From Microbacterium hydrocarbonoxydans (GTDB taxonomy: Bacteria > Actinomycetota > Actinomycetes > Actinomycetales > Microbacteriaceae), in assembly GCF_011752045.1 (NCBI RefSeq), contig NZ_JAAKXW010000002.1:434001-498000 (forward strand): a stretch of DNA of 64,000 bases, read 5' to 3'. The notes beneath the pieces were generated by a model that made no database searches, was not told where the DNA came from, and saw only the letters and a list, made by a program, of their open reading frames with translations. The position numbers were made by a program, and so were the translations under genes. Shown in pieces: positions 1 through 8,999 of the stretch. Each line of letters starts with the position of its first letter. Position 1 is the first letter of the stretch.

Positions 1-501
1 GGCCAGGCCGAGCGCGTTGATCGTGAGCAGGTTGCTCGTGATGGTGACCTCGCCGGGGAGCAGCATGGTGGACACGAGGATGCCGAGCGCGATCATCTTG
101 CCGCGGAACCTCATGCATGCCAGCGCGTAGCCGCCGAACACCGACAGCACCACATTCGTGATGACGGACCCGACCGCGACGAGCAGCGAGTGCCAGGCGT
201 AGGTGTACACCGGGACGATGTCGGTGACCTTGCTGTAGTTCTCCAGCGTCGGATCGACCGGGAAGAGGTTCGGCGGGAACGTGTACAGGTCGTCGGCCGG
301 ACCCTTGAAGGAGGTCGAGAGCTGCCAGAGGAACGGGCCGATGACGAGCACGAGGACGAAGAGCAGCAGCACGTAGCGGAGGATCAGCGACGCGAGCGTC
401 GGCTTGCTGAAGTCGCCGGAGCCCTTGCGCCGCCAGCGGCGTTCGCGCGGCAGGCTCTGCGCGGCGGGGGCGGTCGTCTCGCGATCTGCGGTGAGGGTCA
501 T
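1..501 (-). CDS. Carbohydrate ABC transporter permease, MalG type (3' end outside window)
   Basis: This is the second inner-membrane permease of a sugar importer. Only the first 167 codons lie in the window; the reading frame is open to base 1 and the C-terminal half with the EAA loop is missing. The visible protein has a basic N-terminus (RERRWRRK), a first membrane span (YVLLLFVLVLIGPFLWQ), the periplasmic part with the family phrase LSTSFKG, and two further spans. The ATG overlaps the stop of the upstream permease (ATGA), so the two are translationally coupled. No ATP-binding subunit is encoded nearby, as is common for actinobacterial sugar importers that share one MsiK-type ATPase. Confidence 0.88.
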   Translation of the reverse strand, partial: MTLTADRETTAPAAQSLPRERRWRRKGSGDFSKPTLASLILRYVLLLFVLVLVIGPFLWQLSTSFKGPADDLYTFPPNLFPVDPTLENYSKVTDIVPVYTYAWHSLLVAVGSVITNVVLSVFGGYALACMRFRGKMIALGILVSTMLLPGEVTITSNLLTINALGLA

Positions 502-1385
502 GCGGGAACCTTCGCCTTCTTCTCCCGGTTCAGCAGGGCGATCGCCGTGAGCGGGATCAGCGTCAGCAGGAAGAGCACGACGCTGATGGCGGCCGCGTAG
601 CCGAGGTTGCCGTTGAGGCCGGAGCCGACCTGGCGGATCAGCATCACGATGGACATGTCGTAGCCGCCGGGGCCGCCCGTGCCGTTGGACAGGATGTCCA
701 GCTCGGTGAACACGCGCATCGCGGAGACGGCGATGAGCACCGAGATGAGGAGCATCGCCCCGCGCACGCTGGGGATGGTGACGCTGAGGAAGCGGCGGAA
801 GCTGCCCGCGCCGTCCAGCATGGCGGCCTCGTGCAGCTCCTTGCCCGCGTTGCCCAGGGCGGCGAGGTACACGACCATGTAGTACCCGACGCCCTTCCAC
901 ACCGTGAGCAGGATGGCGCAGCCGAGCAGCCACCAGCGGTCGACGAGGAAGGCGATCGGCTGATCGACGATGCCCATGAACTCGAGTGCCTGGTTGATCA
1001 CGCCCTTGCTGTCGAAGAGCCAGCTCCAGATCAGCGCCACGACGACGACCGAGGCGATGACCGGGAAGTAGAACGTCGTCCGGAAGACGGCGATGCCGGG
1101 GATGTTCTTCTCGACCAGCAGTGCCAGCAGCAGCGGGAGGATCGTGAGCAGGGGCACGCACACCACGACGTAGATGAGGCACGTGATGAGCGCGTACTGG
1201 AACTGCTCGTCGGTGAGGAGCCGTTCGTACTGGGCGAAACCGACCGGGTTCGCGGGTCGCAGCGGCCGCGCATCGGTGAAGCTGAGCATCACCGTGTTGA
1301 GGAACGGCCACAGCGAGAACACCAGCACCCAGAGGACTGCGGGCCCGATGAGAAGCCAGGGGGTGAACCATCTGTGCGATTTCAT
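498..1385 (-). CDS. Carbohydrate ABC transporter permease, MalF/UgpA type
   Basis: This 295-residue protein is the first inner-membrane permease of the sugar importer. Six membrane spans are visible, and the cytoplasmic EAA loop that docks the ATPase reads EAAMLDGAG near residue 190. The length fits single-domain MalF-type permeases of Gram-positive bacteria, which lack the large extra domain of E. coli MalF. It lies 41 bp downstream of the substrate-binding lipoprotein and overlaps the next permease by 4 bp, so the three form one operon. The substrate is unknown; the divergent glycosidase suggests an oligosaccharide or beta-glycoside. Confidence 0.9.
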   Translation of the reverse strand: MKSHRWFTPWLLIGPAVLWVLVFSLWPFLNTVMLSFTDARPLRPANPVGFAQYERLLTDEQFQYALITCLIYVVVCVPLLTILPLLLALLVEKNIPGIAVFRTTFYFPVIASVVVVALIWSWLFDSKGVINQALEFMGIVDQPIAFLVDRWWLLGCAILLTVWKGVGYYMVVYLAALGNAGKELHEAAMLDGAGSFRRFLSVTIPSVRGAMLLISVLIAVSAMRVFTELDILSNGTGGPGGYDMSIVMLIRQVGSGLNGNLGYAAAISVVLFLLTLIPLTAIALLNREKKAKVPA

Positions 1386-1426
1386 GCGAGTCTCCTCCTC
1401 GGGGTGCTGGTGCCTGCGCTGCGCGG

Positions 1427-2722
1427 CTACTGGTCGATGCGGTTGTCGTTCGCGTACTCGACGATCTTGCCCAGCGCCTCCTCAGCGCCGAGATCGCCTC
1501 GGATCGCGAGCGCCATCTGCTGGTTGAGGTAGTCCGTCATCGCGCCGGTCCACTGGAACGGCGTGGCCTCGGCGGTGCTGAGGGCGTCGAACATGACGGT
1601 CATCGCCTCGGCCTGCGCCGGGTCGAGGTCGGCGGACACCGAGGAGACGACCTCATCGGCGCCCTCGGCGGTGCCGGGGGCGAAGCCGACGGCGAGCTTC
1701 ACGAACTCCACCTGGTTCTCCTCGTTCGTGACGAACTCGGCGAAGGCGAGCGCGGCCGACGGGTTCTCGGTGTCTGCGGAGACGTTCAGGCCCTGCACGA
1801 ACAGCGGCGGGATGCCGGGGCGCGCCGTGGCGGTGGTCTGCTCGAGCAGCGTCGGCGCCTTGGTGCGCAGGTCTCCGGCGAAGCCGGAGCCGCCGGTCGT
1901 GTAGGCGACCTTGCCCTGCAGGTACATCTCGGCGTTGCCGGCGTAGCTGCCGGTCAGCGCCTCGGCGGGCATCGCGCCGGCGGCGTAGGCATCGGCGTAC
2001 TGCTGCACGATCTCCACCGCCTCGGGGGTGTCGAAGATGAAGGCGCCGTCTTCGTCCATGATGTCGATGCCCGCGGAGACGAAGGTGTCCAGCCCCGGCA
2101 TCGAGGAGACGAGCTGGACGCTGCCTCCGGAGTCGGCGGCCACGGTCTTGGCGAGCTCGAGCCAGTCGGACGTCTCGGCCGGCAGGTCGGCCTTGGTGAC
2201 GCCGTACGGCGCGAGCTTCTCGAGGTTCCACCAGGAGAGGTCGCTGCCGAGGTACCAGGGCAGGCCGTAGGTGCCCTCGACACCCGTGAACTGGCTGTAC
2301 GCCGCCCAGCCCCCGGCGTTGTACCCCTCCTCGAGCTCCGGGTCCGCCGCGGCGAGGTCCATGAGCTTGCCGGCCTGAACCAGGGGGAAGGCGATGTCCG
2401 GCGGCAGATTGAGCACGTCCGGGAGCGTGTCGGAGTTGGCCTGGCTGAGGATCTTGTCCTGGTAGCCGTCGCCGGGCTGGTCGATCCAGTCGACGATGAC
2501 GTCCGGGTGCTCCTCCTCGAACTCGGCGATGAGGTCCTCGAAATAGGGGGTGAACTTCTCGTTCTTCAGAGACCAGGTCTGGAACTGGATGGTGCCGCTG
2601 AGCTCTCCGTCCGTGTCGATCGGGCCGGCCGCTCCCCCGCCGCCCGTGGCGCCGGTGCACCCGGCGAGGGCGAGGGACGCCACTGCCGCGATGCCCGCGG
2701 CTGCTGTCATTCGGAACTTCAT
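1427..2722 (-). CDS. Extracellular sugar-binding lipoprotein of ABC importer (SBP family 1)
   Basis: This 431-residue lipoprotein captures substrate for the permeases that follow. The N-terminus MKFRMTAAAGIAAVASLALA ends in a lipobox LAGC, so it is anchored by a lipidated cysteine at residue 22. The mature part has the family 1 fold signature (IQFQTWSLKNEKFTPYFEDL, then LPDVLNLPPDIAFPLVQAGK). The open frame extends far upstream, but the start at 2722 is chosen because it begins the signal peptide and has AAGGAG about 8 bases before it. It is the first gene of the minus-strand transport operon, divergent from the glycosidase gene, with a LacI-type palindrome between them. Confidence 0.92.
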   Translation of the reverse strand: MKFRMTAAAGIAAVASLALAGCTGATGGGGAAGPIDTDGELSGTIQFQTWSLKNEKFTPYFEDLIAEFEEEHPDVIVDWIDQPGDGYQDKILSQANSDTLPDVLNLPPDIAFPLVQAGKLMDLAAADPELEEGYNAGGWAAYSQFTGVEGTYGLPWYLGSDLSWWNLEKLAPYGVTKADLPAETSDWLELAKTVAADSGGSVQLVSSMPGLDTFVSAGIDIMDEDGAFIFDTPEAVEIVQQYADAYAAGAMPAEALTGSYAGNAEMYLQGKVAYTTGGSGFAGDLRTKAPTLLEQTTATARPGIPPLFVQGLNVSADTENPSAALAFAEFVTNEENQVEFVKLAVGFAPGTAEGADEVVSSVSADLDPAQAEAMTVMFDALSTAEATPFQWTGAMTDYLNQQMALAIRGDLGAEEALGKIVEYANDNRIDQ

Positions 2723-2788
2723 GGACGTTCTCCTTCGAAGTGGTCCAGGCTGCTGCTGCGCTCCGTTCGAGTCGCTGTCACAAGCCCT

Positions 2789-2804
2789 ACTAAAACGGTA
2801 TAGT
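2789..2804. promoter_or_regulatory. LacI-type operator candidate between sugar ABC operon and glycosidase
   Basis: The 16-bp sequence ACTAAAACGGTATAGT is an imperfect palindrome centred on CG: 6 of 8 half-site positions match. This is the usual form of LacI/GalR operators. It lies between two divergent genes. TATAGT within it could be the -10 of the plus-strand promoter, so repressor binding would block transcription. The LacI regulator at 4171-5193 is the natural candidate. Confidence 0.5.
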
Positions 2805-2887
2805 GACCATAGCATGGCACACCGGCTCTCGGAGCGTCCACCCTCGGATCCGTTTCGACCCGCGGCTTCACCCTCGAAAGGACAGCG

Positions 2888-4174
2888 ATGCCCCGCTCGA
2901 CCGCCCCGCTCCGGTTCGGCGCGAACTACACGCCGCGCTCGCAGTGGATGCACGCCTGGATGGCCCTCGACCTCGACGAGGTGCGGCGCGACTTCGAGGC
3001 CCTGGCCGAGCTCGGCCTCGACCACGTGCGCATCCTCCCGCTGTGGACGCAGCTGCAGCCGAACCGCACGCTGATCCGCGAGGAGGCCGTCGAGGACGTG
3101 CGGGCTGTGGTCGACATGGCGCGCGAGTTCGGGCTCGACGCGAGCGTCGACGTGATCCAGGGGCACCTGTCGAGCTTCGACTTCATCCCGTCCTGGCTGT
3201 TCACCTGGCACGACAAGAACATGTTCACCCACCCGGACGCGCTCAGCGGCCAGGTCGCACTGGTCACCCGGCTCGGCGAGCGGCTCCGCGACGCGGACAA
3301 CTTCCTCGGATTCACCCTCGGCAACGAGACGAACCAGTTCTCGGCCGCGAACCACCCCTCCCCGTGGCCGGTCACCGAGGCCGAGGCCGCGCACTGGATC
3401 ACCACCCTCCTCGACGCCGCGCACGCCGTCGCTCCCGCGCAGCAGCACGTGCACAGCGAATACGACGCCGCCTGGTACATGGACGGGCACGGCTTCACCC
3501 CCGCCCTCGCCTCCCGGCTCGGCGACATCACCACCGTGCACTCCTGGATCTTCAACGGCACCGCGCAGAAGTACGGCGGCCGGTCCGTGGCATCCGACCG
3601 GCACGCCGAGTACATGATCGAGCTCGCGCGCGCCTTCGCCACCGATCCGGGCCGGGCGATCTGGCTGCAGGAGGTCGGCGCGCCGTCGAACTGCCTCGCC
3701 CCCGGGCAGACGCCGGACTTCCTCGAGGCGACCGTGCGCTCCGCCGCGCGCACGGAGAACCTCTGGGGCGTGACCTGGTGGTGCTCGCACGACGTGAGCC
3801 GCGCCCTCGCCGACTTCCCCGAGCTCGAGTACACGCTCGGCCTCGTCGACCAGGACGGCGCGGCGAAGCCGATCGGCCGCCGGTTCGCAGAGATCATCCC
3901 CGAGCTGCGCGAGCGCCGGGAGCCGCCCGCCCGCAGCCTCGGCATCGTGGTCGAGGTCGACGAGCAGGAGACGCCGGTCAGCCGCAGCGCGATGGCCCCC
4001 GGCGGCTCCGTCTTCCAGGCATGGGTCGACGCCTGCACCGACGGCGCAGACCCCGCCTTCGTCACCTCGGCGGATGCGGACAGGCCCGAGGTCCTCGCGG
4101 CGCGCGGCATCACCGAGCTGGTCCGCCCCGCCCTCTCCGGCGCCCCCTACTCCTCGCAGAACACCGTCGTCTAG
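2888..4174 (+). CDS. Glycoside hydrolase of the GH-A clan (GH5-like)
   Basis: This 428-residue protein has no signal peptide, so it should cleave imported sugars in the cytoplasm. It reads as a TIM barrel of clan GH-A. It begins [11 protein letters not shown], has the acid/base motif GNETNQF with Glu147, and the nucleophile motif LQEVGAP with Glu262. The spacing of about 115 residues fits GH5-like enzymes. The start has GAAAGGACAG just upstream. The gene is divergent from the sugar ABC operon and shares the LacI-type operator with it. Its stop codon overlaps that of the convergent LacI gene within a single CTAG. Family and substrate are inferred; beta-mannosidase or beta-glucosidase activity is possible. 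Confidence 0.72.
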   Translation: MPRSTAPLRFGANYTPRSQWMHAWMALDLDEVRRDFEALAELGLDHVRILPLWTQLQPNRTLIREEAVEDVRAVVDMAREFGLDASVDVIQGHLSSFDFIPSWLFTWHDKNMFTHPDALSGQVALVTRLGERLRDADNFLGFTLGNETNQFSAANHPSPWPVTEAEAAHWITTLLDAAHAVAPAQQHVHSEYDAAWYMDGHGFTPALASRLGDITTVHSWIFNGTAQKYGGRSVASDRHAEYMIELARAFATDPGRAIWLQEVGAPSNCLAPGQTPDFLEATVRSAARTENLWGVTWWCSHDVSRALADFPELEYTLGLVDQDGAAKPIGRRFAEIIPELRERREPPARSLGIVVEVDEQETPVSRSAMAPGGSVFQAWVDACTDGADPAFVTSADADRPEVLAARGITELVRPALSGAPYSSQNTVV

Positions 4175-5193
4175 TGCGGGGCCGCCGTGCTCTCCCGCAC
4201 GGTGAGCCGCGGGGCGGCGCCCCTCCGGTCCTCCAGGATGCCGGGCGCGTCGATCTGGGCGAGCAGGAAGGCGGCGGCATCCGCTCCCAGGCCGAAGGTG
4301 TCGCGGGTGATGCAGGTGAGCGACGGGTGCACCAGGCCCGCGACGACGGAGTCGTCGAAGGAGGCGATCGAGAGGTCTCCGGGCACGGCGACGCCCCTCT
4401 CCTGCGCGACCCGGAATCCGGCGATGGCCATGACGTCGTTGTCGAAGACGATCGCCGACGGGCGATCCTCGCGGTCGAGCAGCCGCCGGGTGGCGGCGGA
4501 TGCCGAGGCCGGCGAGTAGTCCGTCGCGATGACCTCCCCGGTGATGCCGCCGGCGGCGAGGCCGGCCAGCACGTCGGTGCGCAGCCGGGTGTGCTGGAAC
4601 TCGGCGGGCCCGGCGACGTAGACGATCGAGCGGTGCCCGAGGGATCCCAGGTAGCCGAAGAGCTCGTGCGCGACCTGGCTGTCATCGAGCCAGATGGTCG
4701 CCGGATGACCCGGCTCGGAGGCCCGGCCGCCGATCACGACCGCGGGGAGCCCGAGGTCGGCGAGCACGGCCAGGCGCGGATCGTCCTCGAGCGGGTCGAT
4801 CACGAGCACGCCGTCGACCTGGTTGGCGCTGCTCCAGCGACGGTAGGTGGCCACCTCCTCCTCGATCGAGGAGACGAGCACCATCTGCATACCGATCCGC
4901 CGTGCCGCGAGGGCCGACTGCGCGCCGGCGATGAGGTCGGTGAAGAACGCCTCGGCGCCCAGGGTCTCGGCGCGACGGTTCACCGCGAAGCCGATGACGC
5001 CGGCCCGGGCGCCGACGAGGGCCCGCGCCGCCGAGCTCGGCTCCCACTGGTGCTGCGCGGCGATGTCCAGGATGCGCTGCCGGGTCTGCTCGCTGACGCC
5101 TGGCCGCCCGTTGAGCGCGAACGACACCGCGCCCGGCGAGACCCCCGCAAGCCGCGCGATGTCTGTGATCGTCACGCGCTTCGCTTTGGACAT
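4171..5193 (-). CDS. LacI family transcriptional regulator
   Basis: This 340-residue protein has an N-terminal HTH ([20 protein letters not shown], residues 8-27) followed by the hinge ([17 protein letters not shown]) and a periplasmic-binding-protein-like effector domain. The length is normal for the family. It is convergent with the glycosidase gene, and the two stop codons share the palindrome CTAG. By position it most likely represses the sugar ABC and glycosidase genes in the absence of sugar; that role is inferred. A palindrome just upstream of its start could be its own operator. Confidence 0.92.
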   Translation of the reverse strand: MSKAKRVTITDIARLAGVSPGAVSFALNGRPGVSEQTRQRILDIAAQHQWEPSSAARALVGARAGVIGFAVNRRAETLGAEAFFTDLIAGAQSALAARRIGMQMVLVSSIEEEVATYRRWSSANQVDGVLVIDPLEDDPRLAVLADLGLPAVVIGGRASEPGHPATIWLDDSQVAHELFGYLGSLGHRSIVYVAGPAEFQHTRLRTDVLAGLAAGGITGEVIATDYSPASASAATRRLLDREDRPSAIVFDNDVMAIAGFRVAQERGVAVPGDLSIASFDDSVVAGLVHPSLTCITRDTFGLGADAAAFLLAQIDAPGILEDRRGAAPRLTVRESTAAPH

Positions 5194-5204
5194 GCGACAA
5201 CTGT

Positions 5205-5221
5205 AGCGATTCAGATTCGCT
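5205..5221. promoter_or_regulatory. Palindrome upstream of LacI gene, possible auto-operator
   Basis: AGCGATTCAGATTCGCT is a 17-bp near-perfect inverted repeat (7 of 8 paired positions around a central base). It lies 12 bp upstream of the ATG of the LacI gene at 5193. It does not resemble the operator at 2789-2804, so it may belong to another regulator or to autoregulation. Confidence 0.35.
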
Positions 5222-5269
5222 CAGGACCCGGGATCCCTTGCATCCACGCGCCCGGTGCCGCTCCCTCGC

Positions 5270-6217
5270 TCAGGCGCCCCACTCGACCGGGACCCGGAGC
5301 CGCCGGCGCTGCGGTGCCGCGCCCGGCGACTCGATCTCACGGATGAGCGCCTGCGCCGCCATCCGGCCGAGCTCCGACCCGTCGACGTCGATCGCGGGAA
5401 CGTCGCGCAGACCGAGCGCCTGCACGATGGCCCGCTCCGAGCTGACCACGGGCGGCTGCTCCCCCGCGGAGAGATACGCGTACTGAGCGCCGAGACCCAG
5501 CGCCGTGGCGTAGGGGATGACCGCATCCGGCTTCAACGATCGGATCTCGGCGGCGGCTCCGATCCCGGCGGCGAAAGTGGGCGGATACGGCCCGACCACC
5601 TCCACCTCGACGCCCGATCGCTCCGCCGCCGCCCGGACTGCCGCCTCTCGCTGCCGATCCTGCCAGGACCCGGCGGGTCCTCCGGCGTAGACGAGTCGCC
5701 GGTACCCGCTGCGGATGAAATGCGCGGCCAGCTCGCCGAAGGCCGTCCCCGTGTCCGCCACGACCGAGGAGACCCCTTCGGTCTCGCGGTCGACGAGCAC
5801 CGTGGGCTTGCGGCCGGCCACCGCCTCGACGAGGTCGTCGGTGCCGAGCGGCGCCACGATGATGAAGCCGTCGACCTGTCGCGAAAGCCGCTCGAACGCG
5901 AGGAGATCGCCGCTGTGCGCGAGGTTGTGCACGACGACCGTGAGCTGCAGCCCCGCCGCGTCGGCGCACGCCTGGGCGCCGCCGATGATGGGCGTGAAGA
6001 AGCTGTTGTCGAGAGTCGGCACGACGAGCGCCACGATGCCGGTGCGTCCGCCGGCGAGCTGGCGGGCGGCGTTGTTCGCGACGAAGCCGAGCTTCTCGGC
6101 GGCCTCGCGTACGCGCTGAGCCGTCGCAGGCGACACCATCTCGGCCCGGGAGAACGCGCGGGACGCGGTGGCCTTCGACACCCCTGCGAGCATCGCGACG
6201 TCTGCGATCGTCGCCAT
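5270..6217 (-). CDS. LacI family transcriptional regulator, divergent from the polyamine-type ABC operon
   Basis: This 315-residue regulator starts MATIADVAMLAGVSKATASR, a textbook LacI HTH, followed by a hinge (NNAARQLAGGRTGIVALVV) and an effector-binding domain. The open frame could start 13 codons earlier at 6256, but the ATG at 6217 has GGGGAGGG just upstream and begins the conserved domain. It is divergent from the ABC operon at 6365-11206. Two copies of AACCGGTTnCAT lie in the intergenic space, so it is the likely repressor of that operon. The effector may be a purine nucleoside or base, judged from the deaminase in the operon. Confidence 0.92.
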   Translation of the reverse strand: MATIADVAMLAGVSKATASRAFSRAEMVSPATAQRVREAAEKLGFVANNAARQLAGGRTGIVALVVPTLDNSFFTPIIGGAQACADAAGLQLTVVVHNLAHSGDLLAFERLSRQVDGFIIVAPLGTDDLVEAVAGRKPTVLVDRETEGVSSVVADTGTAFGELAAHFIRSGYRRLVYAGGPAGSWQDRQREAAVRAAAERSGVEVEVVGPYPPTFAAGIGAAAEIRSLKPDAVIPYATALGLGAQYAYLSAGEQPPVVSSERAIVQALGLRDVPAIDVDGSELGRMAAQALIREIESPGAAPQRRRLRVPVEWGA

Positions 6218-6254
6218 TCGCCCTCCCCTGCCGGTTCGACCGCGCTGTTCGAAC

Positions 6255-6266
6255 AACCGGTTTCAT
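6255..6266. promoter_or_regulatory. LacI-type operator candidate, copy 1
   Basis: AACCGGTTTCAT has a perfect 8-bp palindromic core AACCGGTT centred on CG. It shares AACCGGTTnCAT with the second copy at 6329-6344. It is 38 bp upstream of the LacI start codon at 6217, in place to control that gene. Confidence 0.55.
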
Positions 6267-6328
6267 GATCCCGCAGGACAGATGTTACTCCAAGTCTGGC
6301 GCAAACTCCCTCCAACGCGTACTGTGTC

Positions 6329-6344
6329 ATGCAACCGGTTACAT
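6329..6344. promoter_or_regulatory. LacI-type operator candidate, copy 2
   Basis: ATGCAACCGGTTACAT is a 16-bp palindrome with one mismatched pair, centred on CG as LacI-family operators are. It ends 20 bp before the first permease start at 6365. Together with copy 1 it could allow looping or joint control of both divergent genes. Confidence 0.6.
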
Positions 6345-6364
6345 TGACGAATCTGGAGGCAGCG

Positions 6365-7189
6365 ATGAGGACCCGACTCACACCAGCGCTCCTGTTGCTG
6401 CCGGGGCTCGCCTTCCTGCTCATCGGCTTCCTGGTTCCGTCGCTCGCGATGCTCCTCGCCCCGCCCGGCACCGCGACATCCGACATCTTCGTGCGTCTCG
6501 GCGAGATGCTCACCGACCCCTACGACCTGGCGATCATCGGCCGCACGCTGCTGCTGGGACTCGTCGTCACCGCGATCTGCGTGTGCCTCGGCTTCCCGAC
6601 CGCCTACCTGCTGGCCCGCTCGACCTCGCGCTGGGCCGGTGTCTTCCTCGCCCTCGCGATCTTCCCGCTGCTGCTGAGCAACGTCGTCCGCACCTTCGGC
6701 TGGCTCGTCGTCCTCGGATCGAACGGTGCGATCGGCCAGCTGCTCACCGGACTCGGCCTCGTCGACAAGGCCCCGCAGCTCCTCTACACACCGCTCGCGA
6801 TCATCCTCGGTCTCACCCAGCTGTTCCTGCCGCTCGCGATCATCACCTGCTATTCCGCGGTGTCCCAGGTCGATGCGGGCCTCGACGATGCCGCACGAGG
6901 ACTGGGAGCCTCCCGCATCCGCACGTTCTGGGACGTCGTCCTCCCGCTGTCCCTGCCTGGGATCGTCGTCGCGTCGACCCTGGTCTTCGCGGGCTCGGTG
7001 ACGGCGTACACCACGCCGTACCTGCTCGGCGGGTCCGGAAACCGGATGCTCTCGACCCAGCTGTTCTCGTACGCCAGCGTCACGATCGACTGGGCGAGCG
7101 CTTCCGCGACAGCACTGATCATGACCGTGCTCGTGTTCGCCGTCTCGGCGGTCGCCACGACGGTCGGACGCAAGGGAGCGACGTCGTGA
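6365..7189 (+). CDS. ABC transporter permease, PotB/polyamine type
   Basis: This 274-residue membrane protein is the first permease of an importer of the spermidine/putrescine/iron family. It has about six spans and an EAA-type loop (DDAARGLGASRIRTFWDVVL). The start at 6365 is preferred over 6329 because GGAGGCAGCG precedes it and the operator palindrome covers the earlier ATG. The last codon overlaps the GTG of the second permease. Five genes follow one another with overlaps or a gap of only 24 bp, so this is one operon. Confidence 0.9.
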   Translation: MRTRLTPALLLLPGLAFLLIGFLVPSLAMLLAPPGTATSDIFVRLGEMLTDPYDLAIIGRTLLLGLVVTAICVCLGFPTAYLLARSTSRWAGVFLALAIFPLLLSNVVRTFGWLVVLGSNGAIGQLLTGLGLVDKAPQLLYTPLAIILGLTQLFLPLAIITCYSAVSQVDAGLDDAARGLGASRIRTFWDVVLPLSLPGIVVASTLVFAGSVTAYTTPYLLGGSGNRMLSTQLFSYASVTIDWASASATALIMTVLVFAVSAVATTVGRKGATS

Positions 7190-7983
7190 ACACCCGCCGC
7201 CCGATCGCGACCGCGCTCGCCGTCGCCGGCTACATCGTGATGATCGTGCCGATCCTCTTCGTCGTGGCGACCGCGTTCACCGGCGGAAGCACGCTCAGGT
7301 TCCCTCCGGAGGGCTTCTCGCTGCAGTGGTTCGGCGAGGCCCTCAGCTACGCGCCGTTCGTACGCTCTCTCCTGACGAGCACCGAGATCGCCATCCTCGC
7401 CACGGTGCTCGCGCTGCTCGTCGGCGTCCCCGCGACGCTGGCCATCTACCGCGGAAAACTCCCCGGCAGGGGCATCGTGGAGGGGCTGTTCCTCTCCCCG
7501 CTGATCGTGCCCGAGCTCGTCGTGGGCCTCGCTCTGTTCCAGCAGCTCATCGTCACCTTCCGCATCGACAACTTCCCGGTGCTCCTGCTCGGCCACACCG
7601 CACTGCTGCTTCCGTACGCGGTGCGGGTGACCGGTGCGGCGCTCGTGGGCGCCGACGCCGGCCTGGAGGAGGCCGCGCGCGGACTCGGCGCCTCGCCATG
7701 GCGCGCGTTCTGGACGGTGACGCTGCCCGTGCTCCGTCCCGGCATCTTCTCCGCCGCGCTGCTCAGCTTCATCACCTCGTTCAACAACGTGCCGCTCTCG
7801 CTCCTGCTGCAGAGCCGCACCACCCAGACCCTGCCGATCACGATGCTCGACTACGTGCAGCAGAGCTATGACCCGATGATCGCCGCCACCTCGACCCTCA
7901 TCCTCGCGGCGACCGTCGTCATCGCCATCATCGCGGAGCGCACAGTGGGCTTCGCCAAGATCTTCGGAGGCATCAACCGATGA
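7186..7983 (+). CDS. ABC transporter permease, PotC/polyamine type
   Basis: This 265-residue protein is the second permease. It starts at a GTG that overlaps the previous stop (GTGA) and begins VNTRRPIATALAVAGYIVMI, a basic leader into the first membrane span. The EAA loop reads EEAARGLGASPWRAFW and is almost identical in form to that of its partner. The stop overlaps the ATPase start (ATGA). It forms a heterodimeric channel with the preceding gene product; this is known for the family. Confidence 0.9.
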   Translation: MNTRRPIATALAVAGYIVMIVPILFVVATAFTGGSTLRFPPEGFSLQWFGEALSYAPFVRSLLTSTEIAILATVLALLVGVPATLAIYRGKLPGRGIVEGLFLSPLIVPELVVGLALFQQLIVTFRIDNFPVLLLGHTALLLPYAVRVTGAALVGADAGLEEAARGLGASPWRAFWTVTLPVLRPGIFSAALLSFITSFNNVPLSLLLQSRTTQTLPITMLDYVQQSYDPMIAATSTLILAATVVIAIIAERTVGFAKIFGGINR

Positions 7984-8975
7984 ACGCCGCTGCCCAGTTC
8001 GTCTCCGTCAGTCAGGTCTTCGGCGACTTCACCGCCGTCGACGACATCGACCTGAGCATCCCCGCAGGCAAGCTCACGACGCTGCTCGGCCCGTCCGGCT
8101 GCGGCAAGACCACCTCGCTGCGGATGCTCGCGGGATACACCCGCCCCACTTCGGGCCGGATCCTGATCGACGGCGCGGACGCCACGGACCTGCCGCCTGA
8201 GAAGCGCGGCCTCGGCATGGTCTTCCAGTCGTACGCCCTCTTCCCGCACATGACGGTCGCCGACAACGTGGCCTACGGTCTCAAACTTCAGCGCACGTCG
8301 AAGGCGGAGCGCACGGCCCGCGTCGCCGAGTGCCTGGAGCTCGTCGGCCTCGGACACCTCGCCGCACGCCGCCCCCGCGCACTGTCCGGCGGCCAGCAGC
8401 AGCGCGTGGCCCTCGCCCGCGCGATCGCGATCCGACCGAAGCTGCTGCTGCTGGACGAGCCGCTGTCGAACCTCGACGCCCGCCTGCGCGTGCAGATGCG
8501 CGCCGAGATCCGGCGCATCCAGAACGAGACCGGCCTGACCGTCGTGCTCGTCACCCACGATCAGGACGAAGCGCTCGAGATGAGCGACGAGATGGTGCTG
8601 ATGCGCTCGGGGCGGATCATGCAGCAGGGTGCGCCTTCCGACGTGTTCGGATCCCCCGCGAACCGCTTCGTGGCCGACTTCCTCGGTTACGAGAACTTCG
8701 TGACCACGCCGCAGGGTCTGGTGACCGTGCGGCCGGAGCACCTCTCGGTCACCGCCGGCGAGCGTCCGGATGCCGCCGGCCTCGCCCTCACCGGCACGGT
8801 CACCGATGTCGCCTACCGTGGCGTCGACCTGCTCATCACCGTCTCCGCGAGCGACGCGGCGGGCATCACGACGCTCCTCTCGGACGTCCGTGCCGACGGC
8901 GCCCCCCACGTATCCCCCGGTGACACCGTCACCGTCACCGCCCCGGCGTCACGCCTGATCGCACTCGCCGACTGA
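7980..8975 (+). CDS. ABC transporter ATP-binding protein, PotA type
   Basis: This 331-residue ATPase energises the importer. It has Walker A GPSGCGKTTS, Q-loop FQSYALFPH, signature LSGGQQQRVALARA, Walker B LLLLDEPLSNLDA and the H-loop VTHDQDEAL. A C-terminal TOBE-like domain (about residues 240-331) includes the conserved phrase VRPEHL. The length fits PotA/FbpC-type subunits. It lies between the permeases and the binding protein. Confidence 0.93.
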   Translation: MNAAAQFVSVSQVFGDFTAVDDIDLSIPAGKLTTLLGPSGCGKTTSLRMLAGYTRPTSGRILIDGADATDLPPEKRGLGMVFQSYALFPHMTVADNVAYGLKLQRTSKAERTARVAECLELVGLGHLAARRPRALSGGQQQRVALARAIAIRPKLLLLDEPLSNLDARLRVQMRAEIRRIQNETGLTVVLVTHDQDEALEMSDEMVLMRSGRIMQQGAPSDVFGSPANRFVADFLGYENFVTTPQGLVTVRPEHLSVTAGERPDAAGLALTGTVTDVAYRGVDLLITVSASDAAGITTLLSDVRADGAPHVSPGDTVTVTAPASRLIALAD

Positions 8976-8999
8976 CCCCCCTCCCGAAAGGACGACACC

